Below the pieces are notes generated by a model. It was not told where the DNA came from, ran no database searches, and worked only from the letters and a program-made list of their open reading frames with translations. A stretch of 34,418 nt of DNA from Actinomycetes bacterium (GTDB lineage: Bacteria; Actinomycetota; Actinomycetes; Mycobacteriales; Jatrophihabitantaceae), in the NCBI GenBank assembly GCA_009780925.1, contig WQZC01000005.1, positions 1 through 34,418 of the forward strand, read 5' to 3'. Below, piece after piece: positions 10,146-18,554 of this stretch. A program made the translations under genes and the position numbers. How positions within the stretch are numbered: position 1 is the first letter of the stretch; every line of letters begins with the position of its first letter.

Positions 10146-12611
10146 CTACGCCTTCGCCTCGCGCCGCGCCCCCACCGCCCGGTACGCCACCTCGACCAGC
10201 GCCGCGCCCGCCGCGCCGATCACCAGCGCGGTCAGCAACCGGGCCAGGGTCACATCAAGCAGGAAGACCCCGTGCGCCAGTGCCGGGACCGCGACGATGA
10301 TCGCCACGACGCCGACCAACCCGGCGACCAAGGCGAGCTTCCAGCCGACGATCGGCCGGGCCAGCACGCTGACCGTCCACAGCGAGACGACCACCACCAC
10401 CAGGGTCGCGGTGGTGCGCGCCTGATCGACGCCACTGGTCGATTCGAGAATCCGAGTGGCCCGGTAGCCCGCGTACGCGGCGACCGCGGTCACCACCCCG
10501 GTCGGCACCGCGAAGCGCAGCACGCGCGGGAGGAACCCGGGCAGGTAGCGGCGACGGTTCGGCCCGAGGGCGAGGAAGAAACCCGGAATGCCGATGGTCA
10601 CCGACGAGATCAGCGTCAGCTGAATGGGCGCGAGCGGATACGCCCCGGCGGTCACCGCGACGGTGAGCGCGAGCGCCAGCGAGTAGACGTTCTTGACCAG
10701 GAACAGGTTCGCCGCCCGCTCAATGTTGGCGATCACCCGCCGCCCCTCGGCGACCACGTCCGGCAGGTGCGCGAAGCGCCCGTCCAGCAGCACCAGCTGC
10801 GCCACGGCGCGCGTCGCCGCCGAACCGTTGCCCATCGCCACCCCGATGTCCGCGTCCTTGAGCGCGAGCGCGTCGTTCACCCCATCGCCGGTCATCGCCA
10901 CCACGTGCCCGCGCCGTTGCAACGCGCCCACCACGGCGCGCTTCTGCGCCGGCGTCACCCGTCCGAAAACGCTGTGCCCCTCCAGCACCTCGGCCAACGC
11001 GTCCGCGTCCTCGGGCAGTGTGCGCGCGTCCACCCCGTCGTCCGCGCCGGTCACGCCCGGGATGCCGACCCGCGCGGCGACCGCGCCGACGGTGCGCGGG
11101 TTGTCGCCGGAGATCACCTTCAGCGCCACGCCTTGTTCGGTGAAGTAGCGCAACGTTTCCGCCGCGTCGTCGCGCACCCGCTCGGCCAGCACCACCAGGG
11201 CGGTCGGCACGAGCGCGTCGGGCAGGCGGTGCCCGCCGTCGCCGTCCGCGCGCGGCGGCCGCGGCGCGGGGGCCAGCAGCAGCACCCGGCTGCCCGACGC
11301 GGCGATGGCGTCGGCGCGTTCCCGCGCGGACCGTTGCGGCCCGTCGTCCGGCGCGGGCAGGACCATCTCCGGGGCACCGAGGACCCAGCTGCCCCGGCCG
11401 GCGACGGTCACGGCGGACCACTTGCGCGCCGAGGAGAACGGGACGCTGGACTCCGCCTGCCAGCCGGTGGTTGGGTAGGCGGCCACGATCGCGGCGGCGG
11501 TGGCGTTGTCCGCGTCGGCGTTGAGCAAGCCGAGCGCGTCACTGACCTCGTCGGACCGGGCGTCGGACCGGGCATCGAACCGGGCGTCGGATCCACCGCC
11601 GGGAGCCGTGCCGCCGCCACTGTCGGACACCTGCTCGACGAGCAGCTCCACGCGCTCGAACTGGACATCGCCGTGGGTCAGGGTGCCGGTCTTGTCCAGG
11701 CACACCACGTCCACCCGGGCGAGCCCCTCAACTGCCGGCAACTCTTGGACCAGGGTTTGCCGCCGGGCCAGCGTGAGCACGCCGACCATGAACGCCAGGC
11801 TGGTCAGCAGCACCAGCCCCTCGGGCACCATGCCGACCAGGGCCGCGACCGCGCCGGTCACCGCGTCCTGCCAGCCCTCGGTGTCGGAGCTGCGGAACTG
11901 GCTCCACAGCACCAACGGGCCGACCACGACCATCATCAGCGAGATCCAGCGCAGCAGCCGGGTGGTGCCCGCGACCAGCTCGGAGTGGGTGAGGCTGAAC
12001 CGCCGCGCCTCGGCGGCCAGCTTCGCGGCGTATGCCTCCGCGCCCACCGCCGTCGCCTGGCAGCGGCCCTGCCCGGCCACCACGATCGACCCGGACCGCA
12101 CCTCGTCGCCGGGAGCCTTGGCGATCGGGTCGGATTCCCCGGTCAGCAACGACTCGTCGATCTCCAGCCCGACGCTGTCGCGCACCCGCCCGTCCGCCGG
12201 CACCTGATCGCCGATGCGCAGTTCCAGCAGGTCATCGGCGACGATGGCTTCGACGGCCAGCTCGCGCGCCGCGCCGTCGCGGATGACTCGCGCGTTGGCG
12301 GCGTTGAGCACCGCCAGCCGGTCCAGGGTGCGTTTGGCACGCACCTCTTGAAAGATCCCGATCGCCGAGTTGGCGACGATCACCAACCCGAACAGCCCGT
12401 TCTGCCATCGCCCGGTCAACAAGATGATCACGAACAGGGTGAGCAGCAGCCCATTGAAGAAGGTGAACACGTTGGCCCGGATGATCTGACCGAGGCCGCG
12501 ACCACTGTTCGGCGGGGCGGCGTTGGTCCGGCCCGCTGCTTCCCGCTCCGCCACTTGGTCGAGGGTCAGCCCAGAACTCGGCGTCACGAACTCATCCACT
12601 GGCGCGAGCAC
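10146..12611 (-). CDS. Cation-translocating P-type ATPase (CtpE-like)
   Basis: LLTGESDPIAK, VVCLDKTGTLTHGDVQFE, VAMTGDGVNDALALKDADIGVAMGNGSAATRAVAQLVLLDG: P-type ATPase signatures. CtpE-like assignment from overall layout. Confidence 0.93.
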   Translation of the reverse strand: MLAPVDEFVTPSSGLTLDQVAEREAAGRTNAAPPNSGRGLGQIIRANVFTFFNGLLLTLFVIILLTGRWQNGLFGLVIVANSAIGIFQEVRAKRTLDRLAVLNAANARVIRDGAARELAVEAIVADDLLELRIGDQVPADGRVRDSVGLEIDESLLTGESDPIAKAPGDEVRSGSIVVAGQGRCQATAVGAEAYAAKLAAEARRFSLTHSELVAGTTRLLRWISLMMVVVGPLVLWSQFRSSDTEGWQDAVTGAVAALVGMVPEGLVLLTSLAFMVGVLTLARRQTLVQELPAVEGLARVDVVCLDKTGTLTHGDVQFERVELLVEQVSDSGGGTAPGGGSDARFDARSDARSDEVSDALGLLNADADNATAAAIVAAYPTTGWQAESSVPFSSARKWSAVTVAGRGSWVLGAPEMVLPAPDDGPQRSARERADAIAASGSRVLLLAPAPRPPRADGDGGHRLPDALVPTALVVLAERVRDDAAETLRYFTEQGVALKVISGDNPRTVGAVAARVGIPGVTGADDGVDARTLPEDADALAEVLEGHSVFGRVTPAQKRAVVGALQRRGHVVAMTGDGVNDALALKDADIGVAMGNGSAATRAVAQLVLLDGRFAHLPDVVAEGRRVIANIERAANLFLVKNVYSLALALTVAVTAGAYPLAPIQLTLISSVTIGIPGFFLALGPNRRRYLPGFLPRVLRFAVPTGVVTAVAAYAGYRATRILESTSGVDQARTTATLVVVVVSLWTVSVLARPIVGWKLALVAGLVGVVAIIVAVPALAHGVFLLDVTLARLLTALVIGAAGAALVEVAYRAVGARREAKA
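11551..11594. repeat. 12-bp tandem microrepeat inside the P-type ATPase gene (three units plus a partial)
   Basis: TCGGACCGGGCG / TCGGACCGGGCA / TCGAACCGGGCG / TCGGATCC; encodes SDARFDARSDARSD. Confidence 0.85.
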
Positions 12612-12736
12612 ACCCTATGGAAGCATGGCCCGCGCGCCAGCACGAAACGTGCCACGCGCCCGGCGCGCGGCATCACCCTTCACCATGACCCTGGCGACCA
12701 CATTGGCGACCGCCGCGCCGACAGCCGACGCACCGG

Positions 12737-13771
12737 TTACCGCTGCACCCGTCCCGAGCCGTCCCCGGCGGCCAACGCGAGCACTTCCTGCCGGGTCACC
12801 CGGTTGAAATCGCCCCGGATCGTGTGGGATAGCGCGCCCGCAGCGGCGGCGAACTCCACGATCTCGGCCGGGCTCCCCAGCTCACTGAACCCATAAATGA
12901 CGCCGCCCGCGAACGCGTCACCACTGCCCACACGATCCACGATATCGGTTATGCGATATTTGCGGGACGTGACGAATTCCGCCCCATCATAAAGGCACGC
13001 CGACCAGTCGTTGTGACTGGCGCTGATCGATTCTCGCAGCGAGGTGGCCAGCGCTCGCAAATTTGGGTATTCAGCGAAGACTCGCCGCGCGAGACACTCG
13101 TATTGTTCAACGTCAAGGCGGCCCGACGCCACATCCACACCGCTTGGCGCGATGCCGAGGCACTTTTCGATGTCTTCCTCGTTGCCGAGCAGCACGTCGA
13201 CCAGACCGGCCAACGGGCGCATCACTTCCGGCGCGTTCTTTCCGTACCTCCACAGCTTGGCGCGGTAGTTCAGGTCGCAGGAGACGACGAGACCCATCCG
13301 GCGGGCGGTGCTCGCCGCCGCGAATGTCAATTCCGCCGCCGACGCGCTGATGGCCGGGGTGATGCCGGTGATGTGCAGCCAATCCCAGCCGTCCAGCACC
13401 GATTCGAAATCCGCGTCGTCCGTGCCGGCGGCGGCGAGCACCGAGCCCGCGCGGTCATAAATGATTTTGGAGGGCCGCTGATTCGTGCCATTCTCCGCGT
13501 AGTAGACGCCGATCCGGCCAGGCTTGCGGACAATAGATGAGGTGTCGACGCCGAAACGACGCAACTCCCCCACGCACGCGTCCGCGATCTCGTTGTCGGG
13601 CAGTAGGGTGAAAAATCCGGCGTCGAGCCCGAGGCCAGCCAGCTCGACGGCGACGTTGGCCTCGCCGCCGCCAAAGCTCGCCTCGAACACACCCTCCTGC
13701 AGGAAGCGCAGGTTGCCGCGCGGCATGAGCCGCAACATGATCTCACCAAAAGTGATGACCCGCTTGGACAT
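12737..13771 (-). CDS. PfkB-family sugar kinase, probable 2-dehydro-3-deoxygluconokinase
   Basis: MSKRVITFGEIMLRLMPRGNLRF...SFGGGEANVAVELAGLG...; DIVDRVGSGDAFAGGVIYG (PfkB). Adjacent to a KDPG aldolase. Confidence 0.9.
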   Translation of the reverse strand: MSKRVITFGEIMLRLMPRGNLRFLQEGVFEASFGGGEANVAVELAGLGLDAGFFTLLPDNEIADACVGELRRFGVDTSSIVRKPGRIGVYYAENGTNQRPSKIIYDRAGSVLAAAGTDDADFESVLDGWDWLHITGITPAISASAAELTFAAASTARRMGLVVSCDLNYRAKLWRYGKNAPEVMRPLAGLVDVLLGNEEDIEKCLGIAPSGVDVASGRLDVEQYECLARRVFAEYPNLRALATSLRESISASHNDWSACLYDGAEFVTSRKYRITDIVDRVGSGDAFAGGVIYGFSELGSPAEIVEFAAAAGALSHTIRGDFNRVTRQEVLALAAGDGSGRVQR

Positions 13772-13779
13772 TCCGCCCC

Positions 13780-14571
13780 CTATGCGCCGACGAATCTGAC
13801 CGGCTGATCGGGCGCCACTCCGCGCCTGGTCAGGTAATAGTCCAGCCGCTCCAGATCCTGGCTGCGCAGCGTCAGGACCTTCTCGCCATCGCGCATCGGG
13901 GCGAGAGCGAGTCTGAACACGGCGCTGAGCGCCTCGCGCGTGTTGCGCTCGATGGCCGCGAAATCGCCCTGTTGGATCAGCTCGCTCTTGGCCACCCAAC
14001 TCCCGCCGCATGCGAAGACCTTTGGGTAGGCCAGGTACTGGCCGAGGGTGGCGAGGCTGACCCCGCCCAATGGGACGAACCGCACGTCCGAGTACGGCCC
14101 AGCCAACGCTTTGAGAAACGCCAACCCGCCCAGCTGCTCGACCGGGAAAATCTTGACCACGTAAAAACCGTGGTCGCGGCACTGCTCGATCTCGCCACCG
14201 GTCGCGCAGCCCGGCACGAACGGCAGCGACGTCTGGCTGAAGTAGCGCAGCACCGCCGGGTTACAACCTGGGGTGACGAAGAACTGCGCGCCCCGCTCCC
14301 GCGCCTGCTCGGCCTGCCCGGCGCTGAGTATGGTGCCCGCGCCCACGGTCAAGTCCGGGAATTGTCGGCGCGCCAGCTCGATCGCGTCGAGTGCGGCGTC
14401 GGAGCGCAGCGTGATTTCCACCACATTCAACCCGCCCGCGATGAGCGCGGCACAGGTCGGAATGATCTGTTCCGGCTTAGCGACCGTCACGGTCGGCAGC
14501 AGCCCGGACAGTCGCACGTTCTCTAGCGGTTCGAGCATGGCCGGATCCTCACCTTCGGGCTGGGGCATCAA
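13780..14571 (-). CDS. eda: Bifunctional 4-hydroxy-2-oxoglutarate / KDPG aldolase (start could be 14538)
   Basis: GGLNVVEITLRSDAALDAI, VGAGTILSAGQAEQA, FFVTPGCNPAVLRY, YVVKIFPVEQLGG (Schiff-base Lys). C-terminal extension of about 45 aa. Confidence 0.9.
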   Translation of the reverse strand: MMPQPEGEDPAMLEPLENVRLSGLLPTVTVAKPEQIIPTCAALIAGGLNVVEITLRSDAALDAIELARRQFPDLTVGAGTILSAGQAEQARERGAQFFVTPGCNPAVLRYFSQTSLPFVPGCATGGEIEQCRDHGFYVVKIFPVEQLGGLAFLKALAGPYSDVRFVPLGGVSLATLGQYLAYPKVFACGGSWVAKSELIQQGDFAAIERNTREALSAVFRLALAPMRDGEKVLTLRSQDLERLDYYLTRRGVAPDQPVRFVGA

Positions 14572-14670
14572 GGATGGCGACGACGCGCGGGATGGAGCCG
14601 CCGCGCGCGCCGCTCACACCATTCGGGCGACCCGCGCCGCGCGGAATGGGCGCGCCGCCATTGGCTCTTC

Positions 14671-15723
14671 TCACGCGCGGTGGCGGCGCAGCAGGCTCAG
14701 CTCCGGCGCACCGAGCCGGTCGCTGGCCGTGTCCAACTGATGCCAATGCGGGTAGAGCAGCGGCATCGCGCTCACCGCGTCCAGCCGCGCCAACTCGCCC
14801 GCGTCCAGGGTCAGCTCCGCAGCGGCAAGGTTGTCGGCCAGCTGGCCGTCCGTTCGCGCGCCGATGATCAGCGAGGTGACACCGGGCTGCGCCAGGAGCC
14901 AGGCCAGCGCCACCTGTGCGGCGGACACCCGGTGCGCGTCGCCGATCTCGATCAACACGTCAATGGTGTCGTAGAGCTTGCCCTCATCATGGATGGGCGG
15001 CTCGTCCCATCCGGCGAATCGGCGCGTGCCCTCGGGCGAGCGCTGGTCGCGGCGGTACTTGCCGGACAGCAAACCGCCGGCCAGCGGGCTCCACACCAAG
15101 ATCCCCAGGCCTTGGTCCAGCGACGCCGGGACCAGTTCGTACTCTGCGTCGCGCGCCTGCAACGAGTAGTAGATCTGCTGGCTGACAAATCGCGGCAAGC
15201 CCAGCCGATCCGCGACACCGAGCGTCTTGAGCAGCTGCCACCCGGTGAAGTTCGACGCACCGACGTATCGCACCTTGCCCGACCGCACGAGGTGGTCCAA
15301 CGCGGCCAGGGTCTCCTCGACCGGCGTCTGCCCGTCCCATTCGTGCAGCTGATACACATCAATGTGATCGGTGTTCAGTCGGCGCAGGCTGGCCTCGCAG
15401 CCAGAGATCACATGGTGGCGGGACAGCCCCGCGTCGTTCGGTCCATCACCGACCGGCATCCGCACCTTGGTGGCGAGCAACACCTCATCGCGCCGCTTGC
15501 CCAACGCCTCGCCGAGCACTCGCTCGCTGTGACCGAGGGAATACCCGTCCGCCGTGTCGATCAGGTTGACACCCGCGTCCAAGCACATGCCGATCTGCCG
15601 ACGCGCCCCAGCTACGTCGGTGTCGCCAACCATCGCCGACCAGCCCACTCCGCCGAAGGTCATCGTGCCCAGCGCCAACGTCGAGACGCGCAACCCAGAG
15701 GCACCCAATTGCCGATACTCCAT
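14671..15723 (-). CDS. Aldo/keto reductase
   Basis: MEYRQLGASGLRVSTLALGTMTFGG...GVNLIDTADGYSLGHSERVLGEALG...KVRYVGASNFTGWQ: AKR signatures. Confidence 0.94.
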   Translation of the reverse strand: MEYRQLGASGLRVSTLALGTMTFGGVGWSAMVGDTDVAGARRQIGMCLDAGVNLIDTADGYSLGHSERVLGEALGKRRDEVLLATKVRMPVGDGPNDAGLSRHHVISGCEASLRRLNTDHIDVYQLHEWDGQTPVEETLAALDHLVRSGKVRYVGASNFTGWQLLKTLGVADRLGLPRFVSQQIYYSLQARDAEYELVPASLDQGLGILVWSPLAGGLLSGKYRRDQRSPEGTRRFAGWDEPPIHDEGKLYDTIDVLIEIGDAHRVSAAQVALAWLLAQPGVTSLIIGARTDGQLADNLAAAELTLDAGELARLDAVSAMPLLYPHWHQLDTASDRLGAPELSLLRRHRA

Positions 15724-15819
15724 GCCTGAAAACCGTACCCTTGCCGTTGGCCAACCACTCGGCGCACATTTAGAACGACCGGCCCGACAAGCTCTGCGCC
15801 GGCAGATCGGAGCGACCGC

Positions 15820-16170
15820 ATGAAGTTCCTCATCCTGTGCAACGACGCGCCCTACGGCGCCGAGCGCCCGTACAACGCGCTGCGGCTCGCCGGTTCGCTG
15901 GCCCGCCGCGCCGACGTCGAGGTCAAGGTGTTCCTGTTCGGCGACTCCGTGGGCTGCGCGTTGGCCCACCAGAAGGTGCCGGACGGCTACTACCACCTCG
16001 ACCGGATGCTGGACTCGATCATCCGGCACGGTGGGGAGGTCGGCTGCTGCGGCACCTGCATGGACGCCCGCGCGCTGCCCGAATCGGCCCTGCTAGAGGG
16101 CGCCAAGCGCTCCACCCTGGACGCGGTCACGGACTGGACGATCTGGGCCGACAAAGTCATCACGTTCTGA
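15820..16170 (+). CDS. DsrE family protein
   Basis: MKFLILCNDAPYGAERPYNALRLAGSLARR...VKVFLFGDSVGCALAHQKVPDGYYHLDRMLDSIIRHGGEVGCCGTCMDARAL: DsrE/YchN-like. Confidence 0.88.
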   Translation: MKFLILCNDAPYGAERPYNALRLAGSLARRADVEVKVFLFGDSVGCALAHQKVPDGYYHLDRMLDSIIRHGGEVGCCGTCMDARALPESALLEGAKRSTLDAVTDWTIWADKVITF

Positions 16171-16459
16171 CCCCTCCGGCCCACTTGCCCTTCGCCCGCT
16201 CGCGCCCTGCCCGCGCCCTGCCCGCGCACTCGCCGCCAGCGATATCGACCGCTCAGGACACAGCGGCGCGGACACCCGGGCACTCGTCCGGTCACTGCGG
16301 CAGCGATCGGCAGAACGCTCAGGCGCACGGCTGGCCAGGACGCAGCGCCCTGCGGCGGCCAGGCGAGCACACTCCTCGCGGTCGCCGGGGTGATCGCGAC
16401 CCGCCCAATGGAGTCGGCGCGCTGGGACGCGAGCTCCCGTGCGGGACAGTGCAAAGCGC

Positions 16460-16488
16460 TTGCTTTTCGAACTGTTGTTCGATAGAAT
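16460..16488 (+). promoter_or_regulatory. Predicted promoter: -35 TTGCTT, 17-nt spacer, -10 TAGAAT
   Basis: TTGCTT 16460-16465, TAGAAT 16483-16488, followed 6 nt later by the GTG start at 16495. Confidence 0.65.
16467..16482. promoter_or_regulatory. LexA/SOS box, perfect TCGAAC-N4-GTTCGA
   Basis: TCGAACTGTTGTTCGA read directly; matches the mycobacterial/Gram-positive SOS box consensus and lies within the promoter spacer. Confidence 0.85.
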
Positions 16489-16494
16489 GGAGGG

Positions 16495-18210
16495 GTGTTC
16501 GAGACCCGCCAGACAGCGCCGGCTGCTGGCGCCGCGCCGGAGTCGGCCACCGTGTGGCCGAGGCTCGTCGACTGCCCGGGCCCGGTTGACGGGTTGGGGC
16601 AAGATGGTCCGGGTCTCGGCTTTCCTGCGCTGAGCGGGCTGGGACCCGATGATCGCGAGCGAGCGGTCTTTGGCTCCAGTTCGGTTGATGGGCCGGGAGG
16701 CGTTGACGGTCTTGGGCCGGTCGATGGGCTGGGGGCGGTTGGGGAGTTCCGGGGTGCGGTGGACCGGCTGGTGGGGTTGGAGTGGTCTCGGGTGGCTGGT
16801 GGGGTGTTGTTGGATGTGGTGCGGGAGTTGGAGGTTCAGAAGCGGCGGCTGGCGGGGGTGGATCAGGCGTTGCTGGCGCAGTTGGGTTTGCGGCATATGG
16901 CTGGGGAGAAGGGGTATCGGGACACCGCGTCGCTTCTGGTGGACCAGTTGCGGATCAATCCGGTCGAGGCGCGTCTTCGGGTCGGTGACGCCGCCGATTT
17001 CGGGCCGTCGGCGACGCTGGGCGGCCAGCCGCTGCCGCCGGCGTTCCCGGAGCTGGCCGCCGCGATCGCCGCCGGGGAGGTCTCGGTGGGGCACGCCCGG
17101 GCGGTCACCAAGTTCACTGGCGCGGTGCCGTCGAGCGTTCCGCCGGGAGTGCGCGAGGTCGCCGAGGCGCATCTGATGAGAGCCGCTGGCGTGGCTCACC
17201 CGGCGCAGGTCGCCCGGCTGGCCACTGGGTTGTTGGCGCGGCTGGACCAGGACGGCCCCGAGCCGCGTGAGCAGGCCGAGCAGCGGCGGCGGGGTTTCAC
17301 GCTGTCGACCGGGGTGGATGGGTGGTCGAAGGCGGACGGGCGGATCTCGCCGCTGTTGACCGCGCAGTTGAACGCGGTGTTCGACTCGTTGGGCGCGCCC
17401 AAGCCCGCTGACGACGGGGCGCGGGACGACCGGGCGCCCGCGGCGCGGCGCCACGACGCGCTGTTGGACGCCTGCGGGCGGTTGTTGCGGTCGGGTTCGC
17501 TGCCCGACGCTGGCGGCGCCCCGATCACGGTGCTGGTCACCATCAACGAGACCGACCTGCGCGGGCGCGTCGCCGAAACCACCGGGCAAGGCGCGGCGGC
17601 CGCACGCCCGCGCGCCGGGAGCGCCAGCCCCGCCGACCCAGGCACCGCCGCCACCGCCACCGGCCGCGACCCGGCGCACCGCGCCCAGACCAGCCCCGAC
17701 CCGGACCCCGCCACCGCAGTCCCGGCGGGCTGGGGCGCGGACGACCCGGACACCGCCACCAGGGTTCCCGCGGGCTGGGAGACGACCGACCCGGACACGG
17801 CCACCGCAGTCCCGGCGGGCTGGGAGACGATCGACCCGGACACGGCCACCGCGGTTCCGGCGGGTTGGGGCGCGGACGACCCGGACACCGCGGTTCCGGC
17901 GGGCTGGGGCGCGACCGACCCGGACACCGCCACCGCAGTCCCGGCGGGCTGGGAAACGGCCGACGCGGACGCCGAAGCCGGGGGGTCCTTGGCCGCGCGG
18001 GTCGCGGCCGTGTTCGGCCCCACCGGGCGCGGCGCGCGGCTACGGCGTGACCAGCCACGGGCACCTCCTCCCGATCGCCGACGTCCTCGCCCTGGCCGCC
18101 GAAGCCGAGATCATTCCCGTCGTTTTGAACGACGCCGGCGGGATCGTGTCCTATGGCCGCTCCCAGCGCCTCGCCACCCCCGCCATGCGCAGAGCGCTAG
18201 CGGCCCGTGA
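16495..18210 (+). CDS. DUF222 domain protein (13E12/HNH family), frameshifted near 18013-18041, so the natural C-terminal HNH domain is in another frame
   Basis: LLDVVRELEVQKRRLAGVDQALLAQLGLRHMAGEKGYRDTASLLVDQLRINPVEARLRVGDAAD...: DUF222. Residues after about 18040 (RLRRDQPRAPPPDRRRPRPG) look like out-of-frame translation. Confidence 0.82.
   Translation: MFETRQTAPAAGAAPESATVWPRLVDCPGPVDGLGQDGPGLGFPALSGLGPDDRERAVFGSSSVDGPGGVDGLGPVDGLGAVGEFRGAVDRLVGLEWSRVAGGVLLDVVRELEVQKRRLAGVDQALLAQLGLRHMAGEKGYRDTASLLVDQLRINPVEARLRVGDAADFGPSATLGGQPLPPAFPELAAAIAAGEVSVGHARAVTKFTGAVPSSVPPGVREVAEAHLMRAAGVAHPAQVARLATGLLARLDQDGPEPREQAEQRRRGFTLSTGVDGWSKADGRISPLLTAQLNAVFDSLGAPKPADDGARDDRAPAARRHDALLDACGRLLRSGSLPDAGGAPITVLVTINETDLRGRVAETTGQGAAAARPRAGSASPADPGTAATATGRDPAHRAQTSPDPDPATAVPAGWGADDPDTATRVPAGWETTDPDTATAVPAGWETIDPDTATAVPAGWGADDPDTAVPAGWGATDPDTATAVPAGWETADADAEAGGSLAARVAAVFGPTGRGARLRRDQPRAPPPDRRRPRPGRRSRDHSRRFERRRRDRVLWPLPAPRHPRHAQSASGP
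17698..17961 (+). repeat. 45-bp in-frame tandem repeat, six units (one shortened to 39 bp)
   Basis: Consensus DPDTATAVPAGW(GAD/ETT); DNA consensus GACCCGGACACCGCCACCGCAGTCCCGGCGGGCTGGGAGACGACC. Confidence 0.95.
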
Positions 18211-18460
18211 CAGCGGGTGCAGTTTCCCGGGCTGCGACATCCCACCCGAATGGTGCGAAGCACACCACGTGACCAGATGGGAACACGGCGGAAACACCTC
18301 GCTGGACGAACTCGCCTTCCTCTGCGGCCCCCATCACCGCGACCACGTCCGCCAGGGCTGGCAATGCCAAATGATCAACGGCGTCCCCCACTGGATCCCA
18401 CCCACCTGGATCGACCCCAACCAACAACCCAGACGCAACCACGCCCACACCCGACTATGA
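18047..18460 (+). CDS. HNH endonuclease domain fragment of the DUF222/HNH gene
   Basis: GRSQRLATPAMRRALAARDSGCSFPGCDIPPEWCEAHHVTRWEHGGNTSLDELAFLCGPHHRDHVRQGW: complete HNH motif, shifted +1 relative to the DUF222 ORF. Confidence 0.82.
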   Translation: MTSHGHLLPIADVLALAAEAEIIPVVLNDAGGIVSYGRSQRLATPAMRRALAARDSGCSFPGCDIPPEWCEAHHVTRWEHGGNTSLDELAFLCGPHHRDHVRQGWQCQMINGVPHWIPPTWIDPNQQPRRNHAHTRL

Positions 18461-18515
18461 CCAGCCACCAATGACCCTGCCCGGTGAATGGCATCGGCAA
18501 CAGGCGTCCACGGTC

Positions 18516-18554
18516 TTGACTCGACGATCTTGACTTGACTTGACTTGACTCGAC
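18516..18554. repeat. TTGAC pentanucleotide tandem repeat
   Basis: TTGAC TCGAC GATC TTGAC TTGAC TTGAC TTGAC TCGAC between convergent HNH and glutamate decarboxylase genes. Confidence 0.85.

Noticed and set aside
10272-12896. 874-aa + strand ORF
   Set aside because: Antisense shadow of the P-type ATPase; compositionally biased, no recognisable domain. High GC makes long spurious ORFs common.
16171-16440. Gap between the DsrE gene and the DUF222 promoter considered as a small ncRNA or mobile-element boundary
   Set aside because: Only minor GCGCCCTGCCC duplication; no convincing terminal repeats, promoter/terminator pair or conserved RNA fold visible.
17698-17961. Regular repeat considered as a CRISPR array
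   Set aside because: Contiguous coding 45-bp units with no unique spacers; translates to an in-frame peptide repeat.
16495-18460. DUF222/HNH locus considered as a group I/II intron or intein homing endonuclease
   Set aside because: No intron or intein boundary signals or interrupted host gene; the layout matches free-standing 13E12-family genes.
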